Positions 13,659 through 22,740 of a stretch of 64,000 nt of DNA are shown here, one piece after another; position 1 is the first letter of the stretch, and each line of letters opens with the position of its first letter. Both the position numbers and the translations under genes were made by a program. The notes under the pieces are model-generated. The model saw nothing but the letters and a program-made list of their open reading frames with translations, made no database searches and was not told the origin of the DNA. This DNA is from Pseudomonas sp. R4-35-07 (GTDB lineage: Bacteria > Pseudomonadota > Gammaproteobacteria > Pseudomonadales > Pseudomonadaceae), in NCBI RefSeq assembly GCF_003852235.1, contig NZ_CP027732.1:4712001-4776000 (forward strand), written 5' to 3'.

Positions 13659-13726
13659 TATCGGGGGCAAGCCCCCTCCCACATTTGAATTGGGAACACA
13701 GCTAACTGTGGGAGGGGCCCCCGATG
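13659..13726. repeat. REP pair (REPIN-like), 'gggggcaagccccctcccac' family
   Basis: TATCGGGGGCAAGCCCCC with TCCCACATTT, then 18 bases, then CTGTGGGAGGGGCCCCCGAT in inverse orientation. Other members are at 36229-36317, 38951-39040, 57792-57820 and 58079-58104. Confidence 0.85.
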
Positions 13727-13767
13727 GCGTCCTGAAGGCTGGCAGCTTAATCCCTGATCCACCCAGG

Positions 13768-14535
13768 TCAAGTACTCAAATACCGCCCAATCAACGCAAT
13801 CCCACTGGCCAGCACCAACCACGTCACCAACCGCACAAACGCCTCACGGGACATGCGCATCGTCAACCGGCGCCCGCACCACAGCCCCAGGGCCATCGCC
13901 GGCAACAGACACACCGCCAACATCAGCAAGGGCAAATCGGCATACACGCCGGCGATCAGGAACAGGCTCAGGCGCACCACCGTGCTGCAACTGATCAACG
14001 CGCTTTGCGTGGCCCGCGCCGCGTCCTTGGGCAAACGGCTGTTCAGGTAGATCGCATATAAAAAGCCGCCGCTGCCGAACAACGCCCCGAACAAGCCGCC
14101 GACCGTGCCCATGGGAATCGACCAGCCCGTCGCCAACTGCGTGGGCCGCGCCTTCACCGCCAGGCTGTAGACCGCGTACGCGCTGATAAACAGGCCCATC
14201 AACAACAGCAGCAAGTCCGAATGCAGGTTGAGCAAAAACACCACGCCCAGTGTGCAACCCATCGCCATGCACGGCAGCAATCGCACCAGTTCCGACGTGT
14301 TCACGTCTCGCCGCGATTGCAGCAGGTTGCCAAACGCCGCGACAAAATCCAGCAGCACCAGCAGTGGGATGATTTTCGACAACGGCATGAACAGAATCAG
14401 CACAGGCCCTGCCACCAGCGCCGTACCAAATCCGGCGATACCGAAAACGATATAGGCCACGACGATACCGAGGCCGATCACCAGCCACTCAACCGCGCCG
14501 AACGACCACTGGCCCATCAGCTCAACCACATTCAT
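13768..14535 (-). CDS. TauE/SafE-family membrane permease
   Basis: 255 aa, about seven or eight predicted membrane segments (e.g. WLVIGLGIVVAYIVFGIAGF, LLLLLMGLFISAYAVYSLAV, MLAVCLLPAMALGLWCG). It has the family's repeated glycine-rich entry FGIAGFGTALVAGP near the N-terminus and GTVGGLFGALFGSGGFLYAI in the second half. The family includes sulfite and organosulfonate exporters; the substrate here cannot be read. Start MNVVELMGQW follows AAGGAATTGCCC; the longer open frame is antisense to xseA and is a shadow. Divergent from xseA. Confidence 0.9.
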   Translation of the reverse strand: MNVVELMGQWSFGAVEWLVIGLGIVVAYIVFGIAGFGTALVAGPVLILFMPLSKIIPLLVLLDFVAAFGNLLQSRRDVNTSELVRLLPCMAMGCTLGVVFLLNLHSDLLLLLMGLFISAYAVYSLAVKARPTQLATGWSIPMGTVGGLFGALFGSGGFLYAIYLNSRLPKDAARATQSALISCSTVVRLSLFLIAGVYADLPLLMLAVCLLPAMALGLWCGRRLTMRMSREAFVRLVTWLVLASGIALIGRYLST

Positions 14536-14658
14536 GGGCAATTCCTTGAAAGAGAATGCCGACACTTTAGTCATCCGTGAGCATTGCGTCAGTACGAAGG
14601 GGTGCGCTGGTGGAGCAATTCTGCCAAACCTTGCGCGAATGCCTATAAACTGCGGTCC

Positions 14659-16038
14659 ATGATTAAAGATCCTTTTGCCCGACTGGGCCTGGACCGCGAA
14701 GTCCTGACTGTCAGCCAGCTCAACGGCCGCGCGCGGGTGTTGCTGGAAGACGTGTTCACCAATATCTGGGTTGAAGGCGAAATCTCCAACCTCGCCCGCC
14801 CGGCCTCCGGCCATGTGTATTTCACCCTCAAGGACAGCGGCGCCCAGGTACGTTGCGCGCTGTTTCGAAACAACGCGGCGCGGGTGCGCCAGGCGCTGAA
14901 GGATGGCCTGGCGGTGAAGGTGCGTGGCAAGGTCTCGTTGTTCGAGGGGCGTGGCGACTACCAGTTGATCCTTGACACCGTGGAGCCGGCGGGCGACGGC
15001 GCGCTGCGCCTGGCCTTCGATGCCTTGAAGGAAAAGCTCAGCGCCGAAGGCCTGTTCAGTGCCGAGCGCAAGGTGCCATTGCCGGCGCACCCTCGGCGCA
15101 TCGGCATTATCAGTTCGCCGACCGGCGCGGTGATTCGCGACATCATCAGCGTATTCCGCCGACGCGCGCCGATCATTGAACTGACGTTGATTCCGACCGC
15201 CGTACAGGGCCGCGAGGCGATCGCGCAGATTGTGCGTGCGCTGAAACTCGCCGACGCCCGCGGCTTCGACGCGCTGATCCTGGCCCGTGGCGGCGGCTCG
15301 CTGGAAGACCTCTGGTGCTTCAACGAAGAAGCCGTGGCCCGCGCGATAGACGCCTGCGTCACGCCCATCGTGAGTGCCGTCGGGCATGAAACCGATGTGT
15401 CGATCAGCGATTTCGTGGCAGACGTGCGCGCGCCTACCCCGTCTGCCGCCGCTGAACTGCTGGCCCCGGACGCCAGCCACCTGGTGCGCCAAGTGGAGAA
15501 CCTGCATCGCCGCCTGGTGATGTTGATGCGCAACCGTCTGAGCCACAGCCGCCTGCGCCTGGAAGGCATGGCCCGCCGCCTGCGTCACCCGGGCGAACGT
15601 CTGCGCCAGCAGGCCCAGCGCCTGGACGACCTGGACATGCGCCTGCGCCGCGCCTTCGAGCGCAGCCTCAATACCCGTCGCGAACGCTTGATCCGCCTGG
15701 AAACTCGCCTCGCCGGACAGCACCCTGGCCGCCAGTTGGCCCTGCTGCGCCAGCGTCTGGACAGCCTCGCCGAACGCCTGCCCCGGGCCATGCGCGAGGG
15801 CCTCAAGGCGCGGCGCCTGCAGCTGCAAAGCCAGGTGCAGACACTGCAGGTGGTCAGCCCGCTGGCGACCCTCGGCCGTGGCTACAGCATCCTGCTCGAC
15901 GAGCGCGGCCAGGCGATCCGCAACGCCGCGCAAACCCACACCGGCCAGCGCCTGACCGCGCGTCTCGGTGAGGGCCAACTGCAAGTGCGGGTGGAAGACA
16001 ACCACCTGACACCCGTCACCCTTTCGTTACTGGATTGA
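14659..16038 (+). CDS. xseA: Exodeoxyribonuclease VII large subunit
   Basis: 459 aa. Catalytic subunit of exonuclease VII, which degrades single-stranded DNA to oligonucleotides. The N-terminal OB fold (GEISNLARPASGHVYFTLKD) is followed by the nuclease core with LARGGGSLEDLWCFNEE and SAVGHETDVSISDFVADVRA, a long Arg/Leu-rich coiled coil (about 275-400), and the C-terminal GRGYSIL motif. Start MIKDPFARLG chosen over an upstream ATG at 14584 because the added 25 residues are not family-like. The small subunit xseB is not here. The next gene begins 3 bases after the stop. Confidence 0.96.
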   Translation: MIKDPFARLGLDREVLTVSQLNGRARVLLEDVFTNIWVEGEISNLARPASGHVYFTLKDSGAQVRCALFRNNAARVRQALKDGLAVKVRGKVSLFEGRGDYQLILDTVEPAGDGALRLAFDALKEKLSAEGLFSAERKVPLPAHPRRIGIISSPTGAVIRDIISVFRRRAPIIELTLIPTAVQGREAIAQIVRALKLADARGFDALILARGGGSLEDLWCFNEEAVARAIDACVTPIVSAVGHETDVSISDFVADVRAPTPSAAAELLAPDASHLVRQVENLHRRLVMLMRNRLSHSRLRLEGMARRLRHPGERLRQQAQRLDDLDMRLRRAFERSLNTRRERLIRLETRLAGQHPGRQLALLRQRLDSLAERLPRAMREGLKARRLQLQSQVQTLQVVSPLATLGRGYSILLDERGQAIRNAAQTHTGQRLTARLGEGQLQVRVEDNHLTPVTLSLLD

Positions 16039-16041
16039 CCG

Positions 16042-16863
16042 ATGCCACGTTTCCTCGGCCTGTTGATGCTCGTTTGCCTGACCTTCAATGCCCACGCCGA
16101 CAGCTACATCACGCGCCTGTTGAACAAGCCGGTGCCCGGTGGCGTAGCGGTGGTGGACCTGGGGCCTGCGGCAACCGCGCCCAAGGCCACCTACCTGAAC
16201 AGACCGGTGCTGGTGGTAAAAGAGCAAAACAATTGGCTGGCGATTGTAGGGATCCCACTGACGGTCAAGCCCGGCACCGAACGCATCGTCTACGGCGGGC
16301 AGCAACTGCCGTTCGTGGTGGGATTCAAGAAATACCCCGAGCAACGCATCACCTTGAAAAACAAAAGCCAGGTCAACCCTCAACCGGCGCAACTCAAACG
16401 AATCGAGGCCGAACTGGCCGTGCAGCTCAAGGCCTATCGCAGTTTCAGCCCGACTACGCCGAGCAACCTGCTGCTGGACAAGCCGGTCAACGGGCCGCTG
16501 TCGAGCAAGTTCGGGGTAAGACGTTTCTTTAATGGCGAGGAGCGCAATCCGCATTCGGGTCTGGATTTTGCCGTTGGCGCAGGTACGCCGATCAAGACCC
16601 CGGCGGCTGGCAAGGTGATCCTGACCGGCAACTACTTCTTCAACGGCAACACCGTGTTCGTCGACCATGGGCAGGGCTTTATCAGCATGTTCTGCCACAT
16701 GTCGAATATCGATGTGAAAGTCGGCGACCAACTGACGCGTGGCGCGGTGGTGGGAAAGGTCGGCTCGACCGGTCGGGCAACCGGGCCGCATATGCATTGG
16801 AACGTCAGCCTTAACGACGCACGAGTCGACCCGGCGATCTTCATCGGCGCTTTCCAGCCCTGA
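16042..16863 (+). CDS. Secreted M23 (LytM) peptidoglycan endopeptidase
   Basis: 273 aa with a signal peptide cleaved near NAHADS. The N-terminal region (about 20-140) is an all-beta domain seen in Pseudomonas M23 proteins; the C-terminal LytM domain (about 150-265) has the zinc ligands in NPHSGLDFAVG (HxxxD) and HMHWN (HxH), so it is likely active and cuts peptide cross-links. It starts 3 bases after xseA and is probably cotranscribed. Confidence 0.92.
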   Translation: MPRFLGLLMLVCLTFNAHADSYITRLLNKPVPGGVAVVDLGPAATAPKATYLNRPVLVVKEQNNWLAIVGIPLTVKPGTERIVYGGQQLPFVVGFKKYPEQRITLKNKSQVNPQPAQLKRIEAELAVQLKAYRSFSPTTPSNLLLDKPVNGPLSSKFGVRRFFNGEERNPHSGLDFAVGAGTPIKTPAAGKVILTGNYFFNGNTVFVDHGQGFISMFCHMSNIDVKVGDQLTRGAVVGKVGSTGRATGPHMHWNVSLNDARVDPAIFIGAFQP

Positions 16864-16870
16864 ATGGGCC

Positions 16871-16900
16871 AATTGCGCAGTCAATAAAGGCTGCGCAATT
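16871..16900. repeat. Perfect inverted repeat after the M23 gene
   Basis: AATTGCGCAG, ten-base loop, CTGCGCAATT. On the plus strand it is followed by AAAGTCAG, not a T-run, so it is not a classic terminator. It may protect the 3' end of the xseA-M23 mRNA. Confidence 0.7.
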
Positions 16901-17186
16901 AAAGTCAGTCAACGCCGAGTTTTCAGCCATAAAATCTCTATTCCTACGCGAATAGCAGAACTTATCTCAATTTTTCGCGACTGCTTGCCATCTTTCACCC
17001 CGACGGTTAGGGTTGGGCTTATGAAAACCTCTCACACCCTCATTCAGCTTCGTCAGCACCGCAGCCTGTGCCTGGTCAGCGCACGACTGCCAAGCTGAAT
17101 CGATCTGCCTCGTCTTAAGCTTTATCCCCAATAACAGTTCTACGGCAGGCCGCCTTTTCTCGGCCCCTACAACAAAGGATTTCCCG
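16901..17186 (+). other. leuA upstream region
   Basis: Together with the inverted repeat this makes a 323-base gap before leuA. It holds the short ORF at 17021-17098 and a weak hairpin near 17150-17168 (GGCCG...CGGCC) just before the leuA ribosome binding site. I see no T-run terminator and no recognisable riboswitch. Confidence 0.4.
17021..17098 (+). CDS. Candidate 25-aa leader peptide of leuA
   Basis: ATG AAA ACC TCT... encodes [20 protein letters not shown] plus ARLPS and stops 88 bases before leuA. Five of 25 residues are Leu but there is no run of Leu codons, so classical leucine attenuation is not obvious. It has no strong Shine-Dalgarno sequence. Listed because of its position and protein-like composition. 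It could equally be a non-coding leader. Confidence 0.4.
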   Translation: MKTSHTLIQLRQHRSLCLVSARLPS

Positions 17187-18866
17187 ATGAGCATGCTCAA
17201 AGACCCGTCTTCGAAATACCGTGCGTTTCCGATCATCGATATCCCGGACCGCACCTGGCCGTCCAAAACCATCACCACTGCGCCGATCTGGTGCAGCTCG
17301 GACTTGCGTGATGGCAACCAGTCGCTGATCGAACCGATGGATGCCGCGAAAAAGCTGCGCTTCTGGAAGACCCTGGTCGCCGTCGGCGTGAAGGAAATCG
17401 AAGCGTCCTTCCCGGCCGCGTCGCAAACCGATTTCGATTTCGTACGCACCCTGATCGAAGACAACCACATCCCCGAGGACACCACCATCCAGGTGCTGAC
17501 CCAGGGCCGTGAAGACTTGATCGCACGAACCTTCGAATCCCTGCGCGGGGCTAAGAAAGCCATCGTGCACTTGTACAACGCCACTTCGCCGTCGTTCCGC
17601 CGCATCGTGTTCAACCAGGACAAGGACGGCGTCAAGGCCATTGCAGTCAACGCCGCCAAACTGTTCGTCAAATACGCCGCGCAGCAGCCGCAAACCCAGT
17701 GGACCTTCGAATACTCGCCGGAGACCTTCAGCGCCACTGAGCTGGAGTTTGCCAAGGAAGTCTGTGACGCGGTGATCGAGGTGTGGAACCCGACGCCCGA
17801 GCACAAGATGATCCTCAACCTGCCGGCCACTGTTGAGTGCGCTACGCCGAACATCTATGCCGACCAGATCGAGTGGTTCGGTCGCCATATCAACCGCCGT
17901 GACAGCGTGATCATCAGCCTGCACACCCACAACGACCGTGGCACCGGCGTCGCCGCCACCGAGCTGGGCCTGATGGCCGGCGCCGATCGTGTCGAAGGCT
18001 GCCTGTTCGGCAACGGCGAGCGTACCGGTAACGTCGACCTGGTCACCGTGGCGCTGAACATGTACACCCAGGGCCTCGACCCGCAGCTGGATTTCTCCGA
18101 TATCGACGGCGTGCGCAAAGTCGTCGAGGAGTGCAACCAGATCCAGGTGCACCCACGTCACCCCTACGTTGGCGACCTGGTGCACACCGCGTTCTCCGGC
18201 TCGCACCAGGATGCGATCCGCAAGGGCTTCTCCCAGCAGAAAGACGATGCGCTGTGGGAAGTGCCATACTTGCCGATCGACCCGGCAGACATCGGCCGCA
18301 GCTACGAGGCGGTGATCCGTGTGAACAGCCAGTCGGGCAAGGGCGGTATTGCCTACCTGCTGGAGCAGGAATACGACATCAGCCTGCCACGCCGCATGCA
18401 AATAGAATTCAGCCAGGTGGTGCAGGCTGAAACCGACCGCGTCGGCCTTGAAATGACCGCACCGCAGATCTACGCCTTGCTGCAACGCGAATACTTGCAG
18501 GCCAACACCCCGTACGCGCTGGTCAGCCATCGCCTGCAGGAAGAAAACGGCAACAGCTATGTCGAAGTGGAAGTCTCCGGCAAGGGCCAAGGCGAAACCA
18601 ACCTGCACTGGAAAGGCAAAGGCAACGGCGCGCTGGAAGCGCTGGTGGCGGGCTTGCCGATTGGTGTGGAGATCATGGACTACAACGAGCACGCGATTGG
18701 GGCGGGTACCAACGCCAAAGCGGCGGCGTACATCGAACTGCGCGTAAATGGCGAGCGTCCGGTGCATGGCGTGGGGATTGATGAAAACATCACCACCGCG
18801 AGCTTCAAGGCGCTGTTCAGTGCGCTGAACCGCTCGCTGAGCCAGCAGGAAGCGAAAGCGGCGTAA
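17187..18866 (+). CDS. leuA: 2-isopropylmalate synthase
   Basis: 559 aa, the long form with a C-terminal regulatory domain. Condenses acetyl-CoA with 2-oxoisovalerate in the first committed step of leucine synthesis. The TIM barrel has [16 protein letters not shown] (DRDG-like metal/substrate motif) and [11 protein letters not shown] (HxH metal ligands). The C-terminal LeuA dimer domain (about 440-555) carries the leucine feedback site in this family. Start [12 protein letters not shown] with AAAGGA 9 bases before. Confidence 0.97.
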   Translation: MSMLKDPSSKYRAFPIIDIPDRTWPSKTITTAPIWCSSDLRDGNQSLIEPMDAAKKLRFWKTLVAVGVKEIEASFPAASQTDFDFVRTLIEDNHIPEDTTIQVLTQGREDLIARTFESLRGAKKAIVHLYNATSPSFRRIVFNQDKDGVKAIAVNAAKLFVKYAAQQPQTQWTFEYSPETFSATELEFAKEVCDAVIEVWNPTPEHKMILNLPATVECATPNIYADQIEWFGRHINRRDSVIISLHTHNDRGTGVAATELGLMAGADRVEGCLFGNGERTGNVDLVTVALNMYTQGLDPQLDFSDIDGVRKVVEECNQIQVHPRHPYVGDLVHTAFSGSHQDAIRKGFSQQKDDALWEVPYLPIDPADIGRSYEAVIRVNSQSGKGGIAYLLEQEYDISLPRRMQIEFSQVVQAETDRVGLEMTAPQIYALLQREYLQANTPYALVSHRLQEENGNSYVEVEVSGKGQGETNLHWKGKGNGALEALVAGLPIGVEIMDYNEHAIGAGTNAKAAAYIELRVNGERPVHGVGIDENITTASFKALFSALNRSLSQQEAKAA

Positions 18867-18877
18867 GCACCAGCCCT

Positions 18878-18990
18878 GATCATTCCCACGCTCCGCGTGG
18901 GAATGCAGCCCTGGACGCTCTGCGTCTGCCCTTAAAGTCGTGACGCGGAGCGTCACAGGAGGCGTTCCCACGCAGAGCGTGGGGACGATC
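18878..18990. repeat. Long palindromic intergenic repeat, copy 2
   Basis: Starts gatcattcccacgctccgcg and ends cacgcagagcgtggggacga. Same organisation as 12958-13068, with the inner GACGCTCTGCGTC / GACGCGGAGCGTC hairpins conserved. Lies between the convergent leuA and amidase genes. Confidence 0.9.
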
Positions 18991-19010
18991 TAGCCCCCGA
19001 TGGCGGTCCG

Positions 19011-19802
19011 TCAGACAAATTGAAAGCTATCGGCATCCAGGTTCGCCGGAAAGCGCGTGCGATACGCCGCCAACTCAGCCGCATCCAGCTTCACCTGAAA
19101 CACCCCATCCGCCTCCCCCGCACTCAGCAACGTCTCGCCCTGGAAGTCCAGCACCTGGCTATCGCCGGTGTAGGCAAAACCCTTGCCGTCGGTACCCACC
19201 CGATTTACCGCAGCCACATAGCACAGGTTTTCAATAGCCCTCGCCGGCAACAGTCGATTCCAATGCTGACGCCGCGCCCCCGGCCAATTGGCGGTGTAAA
19301 GCAACAAGTCGGTGTCCTGGGCATCGCGACTCCACACCGGGAAGCGCAGGTCGTAGCAAATCAACGGCCGAATACGCCAGCCCTTCAACTCGAACTGCAC
19401 CTGACGTTCGCCGGGGGTGTAGTGATCGTGCTCGCCGGCCATGCGGAACAGGTGGCGCTTGTCGTAATGCAGCACCTCACCGTCAGGCCGCGCCCAGAGC
19501 AGGCGGTTACGGTGGCTGCCGTCCGCCGCCTGAATGATCACACTGCCCGTGATCACGGCGCTGTATTTCGCGGCCTGGGCCTGAAGCCAACGGTGCGTCG
19601 GGCCGTTTTCCGGTTCGGCCAGGGAAGCCGATTCCATGGAGAAACCGGTGGTGAACATTTCCGGCAATACAATCAGGTCGACGCCGCTGGCCTGCTCCAG
19701 CAACAGCTCGAAATGCTCAAGATTGGCCTGGCGGTCGTGCCACGCCAGGGTGGTTTGGATCAGGGCAATGTTCAGGTCTGGCAAGGCGCTCAAATCACGC
19801 AT
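19011..19802 (-). CDS. Nitrilase-family omega-amidase
   Basis: 263 aa carbon-nitrogen hydrolase, close in type to YafV/omega-amidase, which hydrolyses 2-oxoglutaramate or 2-oxosuccinamate to the dicarboxylic keto acid and ammonia. The catalytic Glu-Lys-Cys triad is visible in [22 protein letters not shown] and [11 protein letters not shown]. Start [11 protein letters not shown] overlaps the 3' end of the aminotransferase gene by 13 bases. The pairing is meaningful: the aminotransferase can use glutamine as donor and this enzyme removes the keto-acid by-product, pulling the reaction forward. Confidence 0.9.
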   Translation of the reverse strand: MRDLSALPDLNIALIQTTLAWHDRQANLEHFELLLEQASGVDLIVLPEMFTTGFSMESASLAEPENGPTHRWLQAQAAKYSAVITGSVIIQAADGSHRNRLLWARPDGEVLHYDKRHLFRMAGEHDHYTPGERQVQFELKGWRIRPLICYDLRFPVWSRDAQDTDLLLYTANWPGARRQHWNRLLPARAIENLCYVAAVNRVGTDGKGFAYTGDSQVLDFQGETLLSAGEADGVFQVKLDAAELAAYRTRFPANLDADSFQFV

Positions 19803-20938
19803 AGTTTTTCCGCCGCCTGTTGCAGCGTTTCCTCGCGTTTGGCAAAGCACAGGCGCACCAGGCGCTGGCCTTGGGGTGGGTTGCGGTAGAACACAGAGAT
19901 AGGAATCGACGCCACGCCGTGTTCGCGGGTCATCCATTCGGACATGGCGACATCATCCAGGTCCGGGCGAATCCGGGAATAATCCACCAGTTGAAAGTAA
20001 GTCCCTGCCGATGGGCTGAAGCTGAACCGCGACGGCGCCAGCAACCGGCAGAACAGGTCGCGCTTGGCTTGGTAGAACGCCGGCAGCGCAGCCACGTGCT
20101 CCGGGTGCTCGGCCATAAAGTCGGCTAGGGCGTACTGCAACGGCGTCACGCCACAGAAACTGACGTATTGATGCACCTTGCGCAGTTCGGCAGTGAGGGC
20201 CGGCGGTGCAACCACATAGCCGGTTTTCCAGCCCGTGACGTGATAGGTCTTGCCGAACGAGCTGACCACGAACGCACGCGGGTACAGCTCCTCGTGGGCG
20301 AGCACGCTGACGTGGGGCACGTCGTCGAACACCAGGTGTTCATACACTTCATCGCTGAGCAGATAGATATCGCGTCCGCGAATCAGCTCGGCCAGTTGGT
20401 CCAGTTCCTCACGGCTGACCAGCGCGCCGCTGGGATTGTGCGGGGTATTGAGCACAATCATGCGCGTGCGCGGCGACAGCGCGGCCTTGATGCGCTCCAA
20501 GTCCAGGCTGAAATCCTGCAGGCCCAGCTGCACATGCACGCAGCGCCCGCCGGCCAGCTCTACCGAGGGCGCGTAGCTGTCGTAGCAAGGGTCGAAGATG
20601 ATCACTTCGTCACCGTTGCGAATAACCGCCTGGATAGCGCAGAAAATGCCTTGGGTGGCGCCCGGCGTAATGGTTACTTCACGGTCGGCATCGACGCTGA
20701 CACCGTAGCTGCGGGCAATCTTCGCCACCACCTGCTGGCGCAGCGCGGGCAAACCGCTCATCGGTGCGTATTGGTTATGGCCGTTGGCGACGTGCCGACC
20801 CACGGCGTCGAGCAAGTCTTGAGGGCCATTGAAGTCAGGAAAACCCTGGGACAGGTTGATTGCGCCGGTTTCGGCCGCCAACTGCGACATGCTGGTGAAA
20901 ATGGTCGTGCCGACATTCGGCAGCTTGCTGGTGATCAT
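19790..20938 (-). CDS. PLP aminotransferase, methionine/glutamine transaminase type
   Basis: 382 aa fold-type I aminotransferase. PLP lysine lies in SSFGKTYHVTGWKTGY; NTPHNPSGAL and SDEVYEHLVFD are the conserved Asn and Asp/Tyr loops. It resembles YbdL/MtnE, which makes methionine from 4-methylthio-2-oxobutyrate in methionine salvage, often with glutamine as amino donor. The overlapping omega-amidase gene supports that role. Exact substrate is inferred. Confidence 0.88.
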   Translation of the reverse strand: MITSKLPNVGTTIFTSMSQLAAETGAINLSQGFPDFNGPQDLLDAVGRHVANGHNQYAPMSGLPALRQQVVAKIARSYGVSVDADREVTITPGATQGIFCAIQAVIRNGDEVIIFDPCYDSYAPSVELAGGRCVHVQLGLQDFSLDLERIKAALSPRTRMIVLNTPHNPSGALVSREELDQLAELIRGRDIYLLSDEVYEHLVFDDVPHVSVLAHEELYPRAFVVSSFGKTYHVTGWKTGYVVAPPALTAELRKVHQYVSFCGVTPLQYALADFMAEHPEHVAALPAFYQAKRDLFCRLLAPSRFSFSPSAGTYFQLVDYSRIRPDLDDVAMSEWMTREHGVASIPISVFYRNPPQGQRLVRLCFAKREETLQQAAEKLCVI

Positions 20939-20956
20939 GGGAGCGCCCCTCGGGTG

Positions 20957-21056
20957 AGCTGCAAGTTTTAAGCTTCAAGCTACAAGCTGGTCAACCGTCG
21001 CGCACAAAAAAGGGCTCGAACGGAGCCCTTTCTTGCAGCTTGTAGCTTACAACTTG
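20957..21056. repeat. Inverted 'agcttcaagctacaagct' repeat pair around the der terminator
   Basis: AGCTGCAAG...AGCTTCAAGCTACAAGCT at 20957-20987 is mirrored by TTGCAGCTTGTAGCTTACAA at 21033-21052. The two arms flank the terminator at 21011-21029. This is a known kind of REP-like sequence in Pseudomonas spacers. Confidence 0.75.
21006..21029 (-). terminator. Terminator of the ndk-to-der transcription unit
   Basis: On the minus strand, AGGGCTC-CGTTC-GAGCCCT followed by TTTTTTG, 37 bases after the der stop. It separates der from the downstream aminotransferase. Confidence 0.9.
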
Positions 21057-21065
21057 GCGCTGCCG

Positions 21066-22535
21066 CTATTTCTTATCACGGCGCTTTTTATCGGCTTTCT
21101 TGTGATGCGTCATCATCCGACGCTTCTTGTTGACCTGGCGGTCGGTAAGGCTGTTCTTGTTGCCTTCGTATGGGTTCTCGCCGCCCTTGAACTCGATACG
21201 GATCGGCGTACCGACCAGTTTCAAGACACGGCGGTAGGTGTTTTCCAGGTAACGCACATAGGACTTGGGCACCTTCTCGATCTGGTTACCGTGGATCACG
21301 ATAATCGGCGGGTTGGCACCACCCAAGTGGGCGTAACGCAGTTTGATGCGGCGGTTGTTGACCATCGGCGGCGCGTGCTCGCCCACCGCGTCTTCCAGGA
21401 TCTGGGTGAGACGGTTGGTCGGCCAGCGGGTGACCGCGGACTTGAACGAGTTCTGTACGGACGCGTAGAGGTTGCCCACGCCAGTGCCGTGCAGTGCCGA
21501 GATGAAGTGGATATCGGCGAACTCAACGAAGAACAGGCGACGCTGCAGCTCGATCTTGACGAAATCGCGCTCGCTCGGCGTCATGCCGTCCCACTTGTTG
21601 ATCGCGATCACCAGCGCACGACCGGCTTCCAGGGCGAAGCCCAGCAGGTTCAGGTCGTGGTCCACTACGCCTTCGCGGGCGTCCATCACGAAGATCACCA
21701 CGTTGGCGTCTTTGATCGCCTGCAGGGTTTTGACCACGGAGAATTTTTCAACTTCTTCGTGGATCTTGCCGCGCTTGCGCACACCGGCGGTGTCGATCAG
21801 CGTGTACTTCTCGTCGTTACGCTCGAACGGGATGTAGATGCTGTCGCGGGTGGTGCCGGGTTCGTCATAGACGATTACCCGGTCTTCACCGAGCATACGG
21901 TTGACCAGGGTAGACTTGCCGACGTTAGGGCGGCCGATGATGGCGATCTTGATACCGTCTTTTTCGCTCGGGCCAGGAATGCGCTTGGCTTCCTCGCCTT
22001 CGGCGACGATCTCCTCCTCACCCTCCTCTTCCTCATCGTCATCCTTGGGAAAGGTGCTGAGGGCAATTTCCAGCATCTGCGTGATGCCGCGACCGTGGGC
22101 ACCGGCAACCGGGATCGCATCGCCCAGGCCCATCGGGCTGAATTCGGCACGGGCCGCCTCAGGATCGATGTTATCGATCTTGTTCGCGACCAGGTAGGAA
22201 CGCTTGTTGCGCTTGCGCAGGTGCTCGCCAATCATCTGGTCGGCAGCGGTGTAGCCCGCACGGGCGTCCACCAGGAACAACACGACATCGGCTTCTTCAA
22301 TGGCCAGCAGCGACTGCTCGGCCATTTTTTCGTCCATGCCATGTTCGTCACCGGAGATACCACCGGTGTCGACAATAATGTAGGAGCGCCCTTGCCACTT
22401 TGCCTCACCGTATTGGCGATCACGGGTAAGACCGGACAAGTCGCCGACGATGGCGTCGCGAGTCCTGGTCAGGCGGTTGAACAAGGTGGACTTGCCGACG
22501 TTAGGTCGGCCCACCAGGGCAATTACGGGAACCAT
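21066..22535 (-). CDS. der: Ribosome-assembly GTPase Der (EngA)
   Basis: 489 aa with two tandem GTPase domains, each with its P-loop GRPNVGKST (residues about 9 and 204), and a C-terminal KH-like domain ending in a Lys/Arg-rich tail. Acts in 50S subunit maturation. An acidic linker ([11 protein letters not shown]) joins the G domains. Start [14 protein letters not shown] is four codons inside the longest frame and matches the family. Last gene of the block that begins at rlmN. Confidence 0.97.
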   Translation of the reverse strand: MVPVIALVGRPNVGKSTLFNRLTRTRDAIVGDLSGLTRDRQYGEAKWQGRSYIIVDTGGISGDEHGMDEKMAEQSLLAIEEADVVLFLVDARAGYTAADQMIGEHLRKRNKRSYLVANKIDNIDPEAARAEFSPMGLGDAIPVAGAHGRGITQMLEIALSTFPKDDDEEEEGEEEIVAEGEEAKRIPGPSEKDGIKIAIIGRPNVGKSTLVNRMLGEDRVIVYDEPGTTRDSIYIPFERNDEKYTLIDTAGVRKRGKIHEEVEKFSVVKTLQAIKDANVVIFVMDAREGVVDHDLNLLGFALEAGRALVIAINKWDGMTPSERDFVKIELQRRLFFVEFADIHFISALHGTGVGNLYASVQNSFKSAVTRWPTNRLTQILEDAVGEHAPPMVNNRRIKLRYAHLGGANPPIIVIHGNQIEKVPKSYVRYLENTYRRVLKLVGTPIRIEFKGGENPYEGNKNSLTDRQVNKKRRMMTHHKKADKKRRDKK

Positions 22536-22570
22536 GCGGCTCTCCACTTCGTTATTTCAGAAAATACAAA

Positions 22571-22591
22571 AGCCGCTGCAGGGCAGCGGCT
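22571..22591 (-). terminator. Terminator-like hairpin between bamB and der
   Basis: Minus-strand stem AGCCGCTGC-CCT-GCAGCGGCT (9 bp) followed by TTTGTATTTT, 36 bases before the der start. It may reduce read-through into der. Confidence 0.7.
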
Positions 22592-22601
22592 GGTGCTCGA
22601 C

Positions 22602-22701
22602 TGTAGGAGCGAACTTGCTCGCGAAAAACGCAAAGGCTCCGCGTTTGTTCAGACAGCACGCGTCATCGTTGACGATTTTCGCGAGCAAGCTCGCTCCTAC
22701 A
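22602..22701. repeat. REP pair, 'tgtaggagcgaacttgctcgcg' family
   Basis: TGTAGGAGCGAACTTGCTCG at 22602 is mirrored by CGAGCAAGCTCGCTCCTACA ending at 22701, with about 60 bases between them. Different family from the 'gggggcttgccccc' REPs. Confidence 0.85.
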
Positions 22702-22740
22702 GGTGAAGCTGCCAGAGGGCTAAGCCCCCAAGCATAGTTC

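Noticed and set aside
13768..16005. A 745-codon minus-strand frame extending the TauE/SafE gene across xseA
   Set aside because: The N-terminal 490 codons are antisense to xseA; the real start with a ribosome binding site is at 14535.
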